Source of the DNA: Luteibaculum oceani
GTDB taxonomy: Bacteria > Bacteroidota > Bacteroidia > Flavobacteriales_D > Luteibaculaceae
Direction: 5' to 3'
Assembly (NCBI RefSeq): GCF_007995015.1
Contig: NZ_VORB01000002.1
Coordinates: 248,001 to 312,000 of the forward strand
Length of the DNA: 64,000 nt
Shown: in pieces, positions 1 through 7,116 of the stretch
Position numbering within the stretch: position 1 is the stretch's first letter
Layout: each line of letters begins with the position of its first letter
Made by a program: the position numbers and the translations under genes
Notes under the pieces: generated by a model
Told to the model about the DNA's origin: nothing
What the model saw: only the letters and a program-made list of their open reading frames with translations
Database searches by the model: none

Positions 1-498
1 AGATCCCATCCATACAAATTTGTTGGATTTAAGCTTTACCTGCGTTCCAAGTTCCTTTTGTAGTTGTTCCCTTATTTTACTTCCAATACCATCTGCTGCA
101 ACAACAATGTCGTATTCAGCTTGTATGGATAAGTCGGTTTGCTCTGTCTCAAAATGCAATTGAACCCCTTCTTCTTTGCAACGCTGTTGCAGTAATTGAA
201 GTAATTTCTTTCTAGAGCAGCCGCAGAATCCGTTACCGGTAATTCTAACTTTCTTCCCATCCCTGGCTATGTCCAAATCGTCCCAATAGGCAAAATGGGT
301 TCGGATTAGCTCATAGGATTTAGGGTCTCTTGTTAAGAACTCACTTAGGGTTTCATCCGAGAATACCACGCCAAATCCAAAACTATCATCCGCTTTGTTT
401 CGCTCATACACCTCGATATGGCAATCGGGGTTTGCTTTTTTTGTTAAAATGGAGAAATACAATCCTCCGGGACCTCCGCCAATAACTGCTATTCTCAT
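1..498 (-). CDS. FAD-dependent aromatic acyl-CoA monooxygenase, N-terminal part (runs off the window)
   Basis: Reading leftwards from an ATG at 496-498, the frame is open to the window edge, giving the first 166 residues. It opens with a Rossmann FAD-binding motif (MRIAVIGGGPGGLYFSIL) followed by FERN/YERN-like and DDSFGFGVVFSDETL segments and GNGFCGCSRKKLL. This combination is characteristic of the salicylyl-CoA 5-hydroxylase / 2-aminobenzoyl-CoA monooxygenase group of class A flavin hydroxylases, which act in CoA-dependent degradation of aromatic acids such as anthranilate from kynurenine. The start overlaps the stop of the upstream flavin reductase gene (TGA/ATG sharing 495-498), so the two are translationally coupled. 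The substrate cannot be fixed from the N-terminus alone, and whether a C-terminal reductase domain is fused is not visible. Confidence 0.8.
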   Translation of the reverse strand, partial: MRIAVIGGGPGGLYFSILTKKANPDCHIEVYERNKADDSFGFGVVFSDETLSEFLTRDPKSYELIRTHFAYWDDLDIARDGKKVRITGNGFCGCSRKKLLQLLQQRCKEEGVQLHFETEQTDLSIQAEYDIVVAADGIGSKIREQLQKELGTQVKLKSNKFVWMGS

Positions 499-1106
499 TT
501 TAATTGTCGTTTTATTGAGAACATTTCTCCCAGTTTCGAATAGTTAGAGCCAGCTAAACGGGCTACAGGTCGGTATTTAGATAGATCGATGTGAAATTTT
601 TCATTTACTATTTCATCGTTTACGTGGATGCAGATAATCTTGCCTATCACCACACAAGCGCCTCCATTTTTATGATCTTCTAGAAAGTAGTGGTGCACCA
701 TCTCACATTCAAAATGCACAAGAGCTTCCTTAACGCGAAAGGGTTTGATAAAATCGCTTGAAAGGGTGGTTAATCCTGCGTATTCAAATTCATTTTCCTC
801 TGGAAGCAGGGGAGCAGAGGTAGCATTCATGGCTTCTACCAATTCCTCGGTTACCAGATTAACCACAAACTCTTTATTTTCCAACACATTGTTAAGCGTA
901 TCCTTGTTTTTATCTCCCGTCCTTACCGTAGAAAACATAACGTGAGGAGGATCTTCGCCAACGGCGTTGAAAAAAGAAAATGGGGCCAGGTTGTGGTTTC
1001 CAGAGTTACTTCGGGTGGATATCCAGCCAATGGGGCGTGGGATTACCGTACCGGTAAGCAACTTATATAATGTAGATCCTTCGGTTTCCTTAGAAATGAA
1101 TCGCAT
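495..1106 (-). CDS. Flavin reductase family protein (FMN-binding split barrel)
   Basis: This 203-residue protein belongs to the DIM6/NTAB flavoredoxin-like flavin reductase family. Characteristic segments are the N-terminal TGTVIPRPIGWISTRS and NLAPFSFFNAVGEDPPHVMFS, which form the FMN-binding split barrel. Such proteins reduce flavin with NAD(P)H or act as FMN-binding oxidoreductases. Here the gene lies directly upstream of the aromatic acyl-CoA monooxygenase and overlaps it by 4 bp, so a shared role in ring hydroxylation is the natural inference. A weak -7-like box (TAATATTG, one mismatch) lies 13 nt before the ATG. Specific substrate is not deducible. Confidence 0.8.
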   Translation of the reverse strand: MRFISKETEGSTLYKLLTGTVIPRPIGWISTRSNSGNHNLAPFSFFNAVGEDPPHVMFSTVRTGDKNKDTLNNVLENKEFVVNLVTEELVEAMNATSAPLLPEENEFEYAGLTTLSSDFIKPFRVKEALVHFECEMVHHYFLEDHKNGGACVVIGKIICIHVNDEIVNEKFHIDLSKYRPVARLAGSNYSKLGEMFSIKRQLK

Positions 1107-1519
1107 TTAGTAGGGTTTGCAATATTAAAGTTGCTGTAAACTAAATAATCCTAGAATTTTTGTTGGAACGAGAAGAGGAGAAATAATTAACAAGAGCATC
1201 CATTTTCGTGCTCAACTTGGTAAGCTAACCCTTTGTTTATTTAGGTTTAAATCAATTCGATATCCCTGACAAAAGCAAAAATTTTTATAAAAAACCCGAA
1301 GATCTGTCAGGTTTTGTTTAATCCGACATCATGTCAGGTTAAACAAAATTCATCGATAAAAAAAAGCCTGCTATCCAACCTATAGTGGTGTATAGCGAAG
1401 ATTCGCTTTTTGTGATTAAGGTACCTTATTTCGAAAAACCTTTTAAAATCAAGGCTTTTCGCATGGTTATTGCACTGACATGTACCGTAAACTAAACATT
1501 AATCCAAAAAATCAAGCCT
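1107..1519. other. Intergenic region between divergent flavin reductase and proC genes
   Basis: A 413-bp spacer between divergent genes. It holds a strong imperfect palindrome (listed separately), AT-rich flanks, and a start-less open frame on the plus strand from about 1343 to 1495. That frame translates to plausible protein (IVVYSEDSLFVIKVPYFEKP...) but has no ATG, GTG or TTG at a sensible position. It may be a decayed gene fragment or chance. A short hairpin (AGCGAA/TTCGCT, 1394-1407) followed by T residues is also present. No perfect TAnnTTTG box in front of proC was found. Confidence 0.5.
1312..1348. promoter_or_regulatory. 37-bp imperfect palindrome with TGTCAGG boxes, probable operator
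   Basis: Arms 1312-1329 and 1331-1348 pair at 16 of 18 positions around a single central base, with outer TTTTGTTTAA/TTAAACAAAA and inner GACAT/ATGTC. The motif TGTCAGG occurs at 1305-1311 and 1332-1338 and inverted (CCTGACA-like) at 1265-1271. Such nested symmetric repeats are typical of dimeric repressor sites (for example TetR or MarR families). It lies between the aromatic degradation genes and proC; the degradation genes are the likelier target, but this is inference. Confidence 0.5.
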
Positions 1520-2347
1520 ATGAAAGTTTTAGTCATTGGCGGAGGGAACATGGGATTAACCTATGCCGAAGCCATTGCCAAATCCAAATTTTTATTGTCC
1601 CAAGATGTGATGATTTTAGATTCATCCAAGGACAAAACCGAATCACTTAAAAAGAAGAGTCACTTCGATGTCTACGAAGATCTCACCGACTGTCTTCCAA
1701 AAGCAGATGTAATTTTTGTAGCGGTAAAGCCTTACCATGCCGAGGAGTTATTTACCGAAATGCGACCGTTAATGGCCGAGGGGCAAATTGTAATTTCTCT
1801 AATGGCCGGGGTAACCATTGCCTTTATCAAAGAAGGTTTAGGTATAGATAAAGTGGTAAGAGCAATGCCTAATTTACCTGCCCAGGTAGGTCAGGGGTTA
1901 ACATCGTTTACCGCGTCAGACGAGGTCTCCAGGCTGGAATTATCTACGGTGGAAAACCTTTTAGATACCACTGGAAAGTCGGTGAAATTAGATACTGAAA
2001 ATGATATAGACGCCTCAACGGGTATCTCTGGATCTGGTCCAGCGTACATTTTCTATTTCATGCAATCTATGATAGAAGCCGCGCTGAAAATGGGATTCTC
2101 AGACCACGACTCGCGTGTTTTAGTAGGACAAACATTCCAAGGGGCGGTTGAGCTATTTAATTCATCAAACCTAGAGCCAGATGCCTGGATGGATAGAGTA
2201 GCCTCTAAAGGAGGGACTACCCGAGCTGCCTTAGATTCTATGGACGATAACAATGTAAAAGAACTTATTAAAGAAGCTGCGTTTGCTGCCTTTGAGCGCG
2301 CAGTAGAATTAGGAAAGGAGTACGATCATGTCGGCGAAAACGCATAA
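1520..2347 (+). CDS. proC: Pyrroline-5-carboxylate reductase
   Basis: ProC catalyses the last step of proline synthesis, NAD(P)H reduction of 1-pyrroline-5-carboxylate to L-proline, in the cytoplasm. The 275-residue length is usual. The N-terminal Rossmann motif VIGGGNMG, the AMPNLPAQVGQG segment and the family signature region ISGSGPAYIFYFMQSM followed by SKGGTTRAALDSM are all visible. It is the first gene of a proC-proB-proA run; its 3' end overlaps proB by 20 bp, implying translational coupling. The start ATG is preceded by an A-rich leader without a strong Shine-Dalgarno sequence, as is common in Bacteroidota. Confidence 0.95.
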   Translation: MKVLVIGGGNMGLTYAEAIAKSKFLLSQDVMILDSSKDKTESLKKKSHFDVYEDLTDCLPKADVIFVAVKPYHAEELFTEMRPLMAEGQIVISLMAGVTIAFIKEGLGIDKVVRAMPNLPAQVGQGLTSFTASDEVSRLELSTVENLLDTTGKSVKLDTENDIDASTGISGSGPAYIFYFMQSMIEAALKMGFSDHDSRVLVGQTFQGAVELFNSSNLEPDAWMDRVASKGGTTRAALDSMDDNNVKELIKEAAFAAFERAVELGKEYDHVGENA

Positions 2348-3119
2348 GAAAAGAGTGGTTATAAAGGTTGGAACCAATGTGATGACCAACAGAGATAATC
2401 GCATCGTTCAGCCGATATTGAAAAAGTTAGTAGAACAGATTGCCGTGCTATATGAGCGCGATATAATGGCCGTTTTGGTCTCCTCGGGTTCTGCCATTGC
2501 CGGTAAAGAAGTAATGGGGAAACTGCAGGTGCCTATTGAGGATAAGGCCACGCGAAGACAGGTTTTTTCGGCGGTAGGACAACCTAGAATGATGCGCCAT
2601 TACTACAGTATTTTCCATGACTACGGAATGCGTTGTGCGCAGGTGTTAGCTACAAAGCGGGATTTTGCCCCAGGAAAGCACCGCGAAAACATGATCAATT
2701 GTTATGAGGCGCTTCTAGAGCAAGGAATTATCCCCATTGCAAACGAAGACGATGCCGTATCGTTATCCATGTCTATGTTCACCGATAACGATGAGCTCGC
2801 CTCTCTGGTAGCGGAGTTAATCAACGCAGATATGCTCATCCTCCTTACCGATACCGATGGTGTTTTTAACGGACACCCCGACGATGAGGATAGCGATTTG
2901 ATTAAGCACTTAAAAGCCGATCAATCTGTTAAGGAATTTATTCAAGAATCGAATAAAGGCGAAGGAGAAGGTCGCGGAGGAATGGAGTCTAAATTAGGAG
3001 TTGCGCAAAAAGCAGCCAAAAAAGACATTCCAACTTTTATTGCCAATGGAAAGTGGGACAATGTTATTGTAGACATTGTAGATGGCAAAGAAGTGGGAAC
3101 TCGAGTTACAAAATCGTAA
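2328..3119 (+). CDS. proB: Glutamate 5-kinase, short form without PUA domain
   Basis: ProB phosphorylates L-glutamate to glutamyl-5-phosphate, the committed step of proline synthesis and usual target of proline feedback inhibition. The amino acid kinase fold is shown by RVVIKVGTNVMT, VLVSSGSAIAGKEVM, NEDDAVS and LLTDTDGVF. At 263 residues it consists of the kinase domain only; the C-terminal PUA domain of the E. coli-type enzyme (about 370 aa) is absent, as in many Bacteroidota. It starts inside the end of proC and stops 8 bp before proA. Confidence 0.95.
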   Translation: MSAKTHKKRVVIKVGTNVMTNRDNRIVQPILKKLVEQIAVLYERDIMAVLVSSGSAIAGKEVMGKLQVPIEDKATRRQVFSAVGQPRMMRHYYSIFHDYGMRCAQVLATKRDFAPGKHRENMINCYEALLEQGIIPIANEDDAVSLSMSMFTDNDELASLVAELINADMLILLTDTDGVFNGHPDDEDSDLIKHLKADQSVKEFIQESNKGEGEGRGGMESKLGVAQKAAKKDIPTFIANGKWDNVIVDIVDGKEVGTRVTKS

Positions 3120-3127
3120 AATCAACT

Positions 3128-4327
3128 ATGAAAATTTTAAATACAGAAACTAAAAATAAAGTGTTGGCATCGATGGAGCGTATTATCGATGCAAAAAGAG
3201 AAGAAATATTAGCAGCAAATAAACTGGACTTGGAGGCTTTTAGTAAAGACGACCAAGCGCTCTACGATCGATTGGTGGTAGATGATAGAAAGATTAATGG
3301 AATGATTCAGGCTGTGGCCGAAGTGCGGTCTCAGGAAGATCCAGTAGGTAAAGTTATTTCCGAACGCAAGTTGGATAATGGCCTTACCATTACCAATAAA
3401 ACCGCACCTTTTGGTACCATTTTAATTATTTACGAATCCAGGCCAGATGTTACCATAGAAGCCGCAGTTTTGGCTTTTAAAGCCAATTCTAAAATCCTTC
3501 TTAAAGGGGGGAAAGAAGCTATTAACAGCAACAAAGTTTTGGTTGACTGTTGGCACGAAGCCTTGGAGGAAAACGGTTTGTCTAAGGATTGGATAACCTT
3601 GTTTACTCTAAATAGGCAAGAAACACAGGAATTCTTAAGAAACCCAAGCGAAAAACTAGATCTCATTGTGCCCCGTGGTGGTGAGCGTTTGATTGCTTTT
3701 GTGAAGGAGCATGCCCAATGTGCTGTTTTGGTAAGTGGAAGAGGAAACAATTTCGCCTACGTTGCCGAAGATAGCGACTGGGAAATGGCTAAAAAGGTGA
3801 TCATCAACGCTAAAACCAATAAAATCTCTGGTTGTAACGCCTTAGACAAGATTTTGGTGGATAAGAAATTACCACATAGAGCCGAAAAATTAAAAGACCT
3901 AGAAAACGAATTCCGCAATTATCAGGTGGAGCTGTTGGCTGATAAAGAAAGTCTTAATTTCTTGGATCATGCCAAGGAAATAGAAGACAGAGATGTTTGG
4001 TATGAGGAGTTTTTAGCCCTAAAAGCGGTTGTTGGCCAGGTAAACGGACTAGAAGAGGCCGTGGACAAGATAAACACCTTTAGTGGAGGGCACTCGGCCA
4101 CTATTCTAACAAGCGATACCGAAAAGGCCGCTGCATTTATGGAAAAGGTAGATGCTGCTGCGGTATATCATAATGCCTCAACCCGTTTTACCGATGGAGG
4201 ACAGATGGGAGTGGGTGCAGAATTGGCTATTAGTACCGATAAACTGCATCACAGAGGACCACTTGGATTAGAACAATTAGTAACCAATAAATACTACGTG
4301 TTTGGTAACGGGCAGATAAGGGATTAA
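3128..4327 (+). CDS. proA: Glutamate-5-semialdehyde dehydrogenase (gamma-glutamyl phosphate reductase)
   Basis: ProA reduces glutamyl-5-phosphate with NADPH to glutamate semialdehyde, which cyclises to the ProC substrate. The chosen start (ATG at 3128) gives 399 residues, beginning MKILNTETKNKVLASMERI; an upstream in-frame start at 3053 would overlap proB heavily and add an unrelated tail. The ALDH-like family is visible in APFGTILIIYESRPDVT, LKGGKEAINSN and NKISGCNALDKILVD, which carries the catalytic cysteine. It is the last gene of the operon, followed by a strong hairpin shared with the convergent dinB. Confidence 0.95.
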   Translation: MKILNTETKNKVLASMERIIDAKREEILAANKLDLEAFSKDDQALYDRLVVDDRKINGMIQAVAEVRSQEDPVGKVISERKLDNGLTITNKTAPFGTILIIYESRPDVTIEAAVLAFKANSKILLKGGKEAINSNKVLVDCWHEALEENGLSKDWITLFTLNRQETQEFLRNPSEKLDLIVPRGGERLIAFVKEHAQCAVLVSGRGNNFAYVAEDSDWEMAKKVIINAKTNKISGCNALDKILVDKKLPHRAEKLKDLENEFRNYQVELLADKESLNFLDHAKEIEDRDVWYEEFLALKAVVGQVNGLEEAVDKINTFSGGHSATILTSDTEKAAAFMEKVDAAAVYHNASTRFTDGGQMGVGAELAISTDKLHHRGPLGLEQLVTNKYYVFGNGQIRD

Positions 4328-4350
4328 TGTTTAGTTACCAATAGAGAGAT

Positions 4351-4380
4351 GGGGCCGTTTCCGATTATGGAAGCGGCCCC
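4351..4380. terminator. Bidirectional terminator between proA and dinB
   Basis: A 12-bp GC-rich stem (ggggccgtttcc / ggaagcggcccc, one G-T wobble) with a 6-nt loop, followed by a T-rich tract. It sits in the 61-bp gap between convergent genes. Confidence 0.85.
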
Positions 4381-4388
4381 TTCTTATT

Positions 4389-5600
4389 TTAAGCTCGTCT
4401 ATGCGCAGGGATAATCGGGGGCTGACCGTTGAAGGGGTTACTTCTACCTATGGCTTTAGACCCCATGGCAACTGCTCGCTTTACAGCATCTTGTCCGTAT
4501 CTATTTCTGATATTGTCCATGGCTTGGTATAGCGAAAGCATTTTTGGAGCATCTTGAAATAAGTCCATCTGATAATTTCCCTGCACCAAATGCGAAAAAC
4601 GCACTCCAACCAAGCGTACCAGCATTCTTCGGCTATAAAGCGTTTCGAAAAGTTCTAGAGTGGTTTTAATTAGCGTATCGTCTAAGGAGGTGTAGGGAAT
4701 GCGCATTTGTTTGCTGTAGGTTTGGAAATCGGTATATCGAATACGTACAGCAACGCAGGCGGTTAGTTTGTTCCCGTTTCTTAACTGATAGGCCAGATTT
4801 TCGGCCATAGCTGTTACAATGCTTTTTAGTTTTACCGTGTCTGTGGTGTCTTTCTCAAAAGTACGCTCAATAGAAATGGATTTTCTTTCGTGGTAGGGTA
4901 TAACAGGACTGTTGTCTATGCCTTGTGCTTTTTTCCAAAGCGAAACACCGTTTTTTCCCATTACTTGACGTAGTAAATCGGGGTGCATTTGCTGTACGGT
5001 ATAGATTTTTTCTACGCCCATATTTCTGAGCATTTTGTAGGTCTGGTCTCCAACCATGGGGATTTTCTTTACCGATAAAGGAGCGAGAAAGGGCTTTTCT
5101 GTACCCTGAATAATCTGCTTGTGGTTGTTGGGTTTGGCTAATCCTGTCCCCACCTTAGAAACCGTTTTATTTATAGAGAGCGCAAAGGAGAGGGGGAGGT
5201 GGGTTTCTTTAATGATTTTCTCGCGGAGTTCTTGCGCCCATTTATAAGCTCCAAAAAAACGATCCATCCCTGTAAAATCAACATAAAATTCATCGATAGA
5301 TGACTTCTCGTACAGCGGAGAGTTTTCTGAAATGATTTCGGTAACCATATCCGAAAACTTGCTGTACGTACCGCTGTTTCCGCGTATTACAATGGCGTGT
5401 GGACATAGTTGTCTAGCCATGCGCATGGGCATTCCAGAGTGAATACCATAGGTTCTGGCTTCGTAGCTACAGCTAGCCACAACACCACGGTCGCTAGTTC
5501 CACCAATAAGAACAGGTCTGTTGTGTAACTTTCTGTCCATCAGGCGTTCGCAGGATACAAAAAAAGTATCAAGATCTAAATGTAAAATCGCGCGCTCCAT
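4389..5600 (-). CDS. dinB: DNA polymerase IV (Y-family translesion polymerase)
   Basis: A 403-residue Y-family polymerase. The catalytic palm residues are in HLDLDTFFVSCERL near the N-terminus and SSIDEFYVDFTGM near residue 105. A finger segment (VVASCSYEARTYGIHSGMPM), helix-hairpin-helix region (KKIPMVGDQTYKMLRNMG) and C-terminal little-finger domain follow. It copies past DNA lesions with low fidelity. It is monocistronic and ends at the shared terminator. The promoter region carries AT-rich inverted TTTAAnCG-like sequence but no recognised SOS box. UmuC is the alternative family name, but the motif spacing fits DinB. Confidence 0.9.
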   Translation of the reverse strand: MERAILHLDLDTFFVSCERLMDRKLHNRPVLIGGTSDRGVVASCSYEARTYGIHSGMPMRMARQLCPHAIVIRGNSGTYSKFSDMVTEIISENSPLYEKSSIDEFYVDFTGMDRFFGAYKWAQELREKIIKETHLPLSFALSINKTVSKVGTGLAKPNNHKQIIQGTEKPFLAPLSVKKIPMVGDQTYKMLRNMGVEKIYTVQQMHPDLLRQVMGKNGVSLWKKAQGIDNSPVIPYHERKSISIERTFEKDTTDTVKLKSIVTAMAENLAYQLRNGNKLTACVAVRIRYTDFQTYSKQMRIPYTSLDDTLIKTTLELFETLYSRRMLVRLVGVRFSHLVQGNYQMDLFQDAPKMLSLYQAMDNIRNRYGQDAVKRAVAMGSKAIGRSNPFNGQPPIIPAHRRA

Positions 5601-5650
5601 ATTTTGACTATTTTATCGACGTTTAATCGTTTATAAGATAGTCATTTTTT

Positions 5651-5727
5651 GGTTAGGAGTGAGGGGTCAGTAGTTAATGGTTAATGGTCAGTGGTTGTAC
5701 ATCCTGTAATAGCGTTGACCGTTTTCA
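5651..5727. repeat. Dispersed repeat element, copy 1 (short heptamer array)
   Basis: Starts ggttaggag, then heptamers ggtcagt (5665-5671), agttaat, ggttaat, ggtcagt and ggttgta (to 5699), and ends with a unique tail ending agcgttgaccgttttca. The same head, array and tail recur at 6866-7004, so this is a repeat family with a variable-number core. It lies upstream of dinB and downstream of the 5849-6343 gene. Confidence 0.75.
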
Positions 5728-5747
5728 TTTTACTTTTATACCAGAAA

Positions 5748-5777
5748 ACTAGTTTACCAGTACACTAGTAAACTAGT
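5748..5777. repeat. Inverted repeat ACTAGTTTAC / GTAAACTAGT
   Basis: Perfect 10-bp arms at 5748-5757 and 5768-5777 separated by 10 bp that itself contains ACTAGT. It is adjacent to the heptamer repeat element and next to the stop of the 5849-6343 gene. No poly-T tail, so it is not an obvious terminator; function unknown. Confidence 0.5.
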
Positions 5778-5848
5778 GTGACTCGAAATCACTAGGAAAA
5801 AAGGGGGGGATCTAATACCAAAAAGCTCTCATTTCTGAGAGCTTAATG

Positions 5849-6343
5849 TTATGCAGCGGGCTTTATTTCTTTGTTGATGGTTTTAACCCATTTTTCTAAT
5901 GAAATTAATTCCCCAGACATCTGAAAGCTTTTTTCAGCATCGTAAAACTCCCAGCGAATTTCCTCTTTCCTGTTCTTGGGTGTAAAACATAATTCCAGTC
6001 GATCTATTACACGGTGATTTTCTCCGTCATAATTAATTTTCCTTGAAACATTTAAAATTTTACACCCTGCTAATTCCTGAAGATTCACTGTAAGCACCTG
6101 CTCAATACCCACACTTGGGTTATAAAAAAACAAGTGTTTTTTAATGTTGTCGAATCCTATGGCATAGGAACCTACAATCTCTGTTTCATTTATGCTACAT
6201 TGAAACTGGACAGCAGCCTCTTTTAATTTTTGAAGTAGTTTTTGTTCTACTGCTTTCCTTTTTTTGTTCGTGATAACAAAGGGAAGGGTACACCCGATTA
6301 TTGACAAGGCTCCAACTAAAATGGTGCCTGCATCTATATCCAT
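5849..6343 (-). CDS. Hypothetical protein with one N-terminal membrane segment
   Basis: 164 residues, not recognised. Residues about 8-25 (TILVGALSIIGCTLPFVI) form a single membrane span followed by a basic stretch (TNKKRKAVEQK), so the remaining soluble domain is probably cytoplasmic. The C-terminal part alternates hydrophobic and charged residues like a beta-rich domain. A near-consensus -7 box (TATTTTTC, 6348-6355) lies exactly 4 nt before the ATG, fitting the leaderless pattern seen elsewhere. The gene lies between the two heptamer repeat copies. Confidence 0.65.
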   Translation of the reverse strand: MDIDAGTILVGALSIIGCTLPFVITNKKRKAVEQKLLQKLKEAAVQFQCSINETEIVGSYAIGFDNIKKHLFFYNPSVGIEQVLTVNLQELAGCKILNVSRKINYDGENHRVIDRLELCFTPKNRKEEIRWEFYDAEKSFQMSGELISLEKWVKTINKEIKPAA

Positions 6344-6438
6344 TTAAGAAAAATATTGATTGTTTATTCCACTTTAAAATTGATTTAACCAAGCGTGGAA
6401 CTCAGTTAAACAACATCCTGAGAACTATTGAAAGGGGG

Positions 6439-6804
6439 CTATTTAAAGCTGTGGAAGGGATACAAAAGAATTCGCTTTTTGTGGGAAATATGAGTTTGGA
6501 CCCACACAAGATGACATAATGGTACACGCTGATTATCTTGCGCTGAATACCCAGTTGCCAACCATTTATGCCCTTTGTAGGATTTGCTTTCGCTACTTGG
6601 GGTGCTATGAATAACATTCCCACTAGTGGAGATGCATAATAGTCCTTTGGAAAGCTGCTTTAACTCCAGATCAGTAATTATGTTACCGCTATTTCCATGT
6701 TTTAATGGGTAGGGCCCTTCGATTTTATGAACGGCCGATTTACCCAGAAAGCCAATGGCTATAAGGAAAATAAAAAGACCGAAATGTTTAATCAAAGATT
6801 GCAC
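6439..6804 (-). CDS. Hypothetical small secreted or membrane-anchored protein (GTG start)
   Basis: 121 residues with an N-terminal hydrophobic segment (HFGLFIFLIAIGFLGKSAV) consistent with a signal peptide or anchor; the rest is not recognised. The start is GTG at 6802-6804. A perfect Bacteroidota -7 box, TACATTTG (6809-6816), ends 4 nt before this GTG, the same spacing as at several other genes here, which supports both the start and the reality of the gene. It is upstream of, and on the same strand as, the 5849-6343 gene. Confidence 0.5.
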   Translation of the reverse strand: MQSLIKHFGLFIFLIAIGFLGKSAVHKIEGPYPLKHGNSGNIITDLELKQLSKGLLCISTSGNVIHSTPSSESKSYKGHKWLATGYSAQDNQRVPLCHLVWVQTHISHKKRILLYPFHSFK

Positions 6805-6808
6805 GGCA

Positions 6809-6816
6809 CAAATGTA
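6809..6816 (-). promoter_or_regulatory. -7 box TACATTTG of the 6439-6804 gene
   Basis: Perfect TAnnTTTG match on the minus strand, 4 nt before the GTG start; predicts a leaderless transcript. Confidence 0.5.
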
Positions 6817-6865
6817 TTTCGGAAAAAAATCGCTTTTACATGGACTGGAAAATTTTTTGTTTAAG

Positions 6866-7004
6866 GGTTAGGAGCAGGGGGTGAAGGGTGAGTAGTTAAT
6901 GGTCAGTGGTTAATGGTCAGTAGTTAATGGTCAGTGGTTAGTGGTCAGTGGTTAGTGGTCAGTAGTTGTACATTGTACATCCCTGATTAGCGTTGACCGT
7001 TTTC
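6866..7004. repeat. Dispersed repeat element, copy 2 (long heptamer array)
   Basis: Same head (gggttaggag) and tail (attagcgttgaccgttttca) as 5651-5727, but with a longer core. From 6887 to 6970 twelve heptamers run in register, GGTCAGT (or GGTGAGT) alternating with RGTTART variants. It occupies most of the roughly 300-bp gap between the 6439-6804 gene and the giant secreted protein; apart from the terminator at 7066-7095 nothing else is seen there. Confidence 0.8.
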
Positions 7005-7065
7005 AGTAAACTGGTGCGGATTGACATCATTTAGAAAGAAATATGGTGTAGTCCCTTCCACCAAA

Positions 7066-7095
7066 AAAAGGTCACCCATAATTGGATGACCTTTT
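7066..7095 (-). terminator. Terminator of the DUF2341/Ig-like T9SS gene
   Basis: Stem aaaaggtcaccca / tggatgacctttt with one mismatch and a 4-nt loop, followed on the minus strand by a T-run (7063-7069). It lies 20 bp past the stop of the 7117-10206 gene. Confidence 0.8.
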
Positions 7096-7116
7096 GCAAA
7101 GACTGACTATTAAAAA

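Noticed and set aside
1394-1407. AGCGAA/TTCGCT hairpin considered as a terminator
   Set aside because: The stem leaves only a 2-nt loop and lies where no gene ends.
3053-3127. Upstream start for proA inside proB
   Set aside because: It would add 25 residues unlike ProA; ATG 3128 gives the expected N-terminus.
5748-5777. Inverted repeat considered as a phage or integron attachment site
   Set aside because: No integrase, no tRNA and no matching copy elsewhere in the window.
6402-6623. Alternative 73-aa minus-strand frame overlapping the 6439-6804 gene
   Set aside because: It has no promoter box at a sensible distance and no signal or domain; the 121-aa frame is better supported.
6887-6970. 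Heptamer array considered as a CRISPR array
   Set aside because: Units are 7 bp, contiguous and degenerate, with no unique spacers and no cas genes near.
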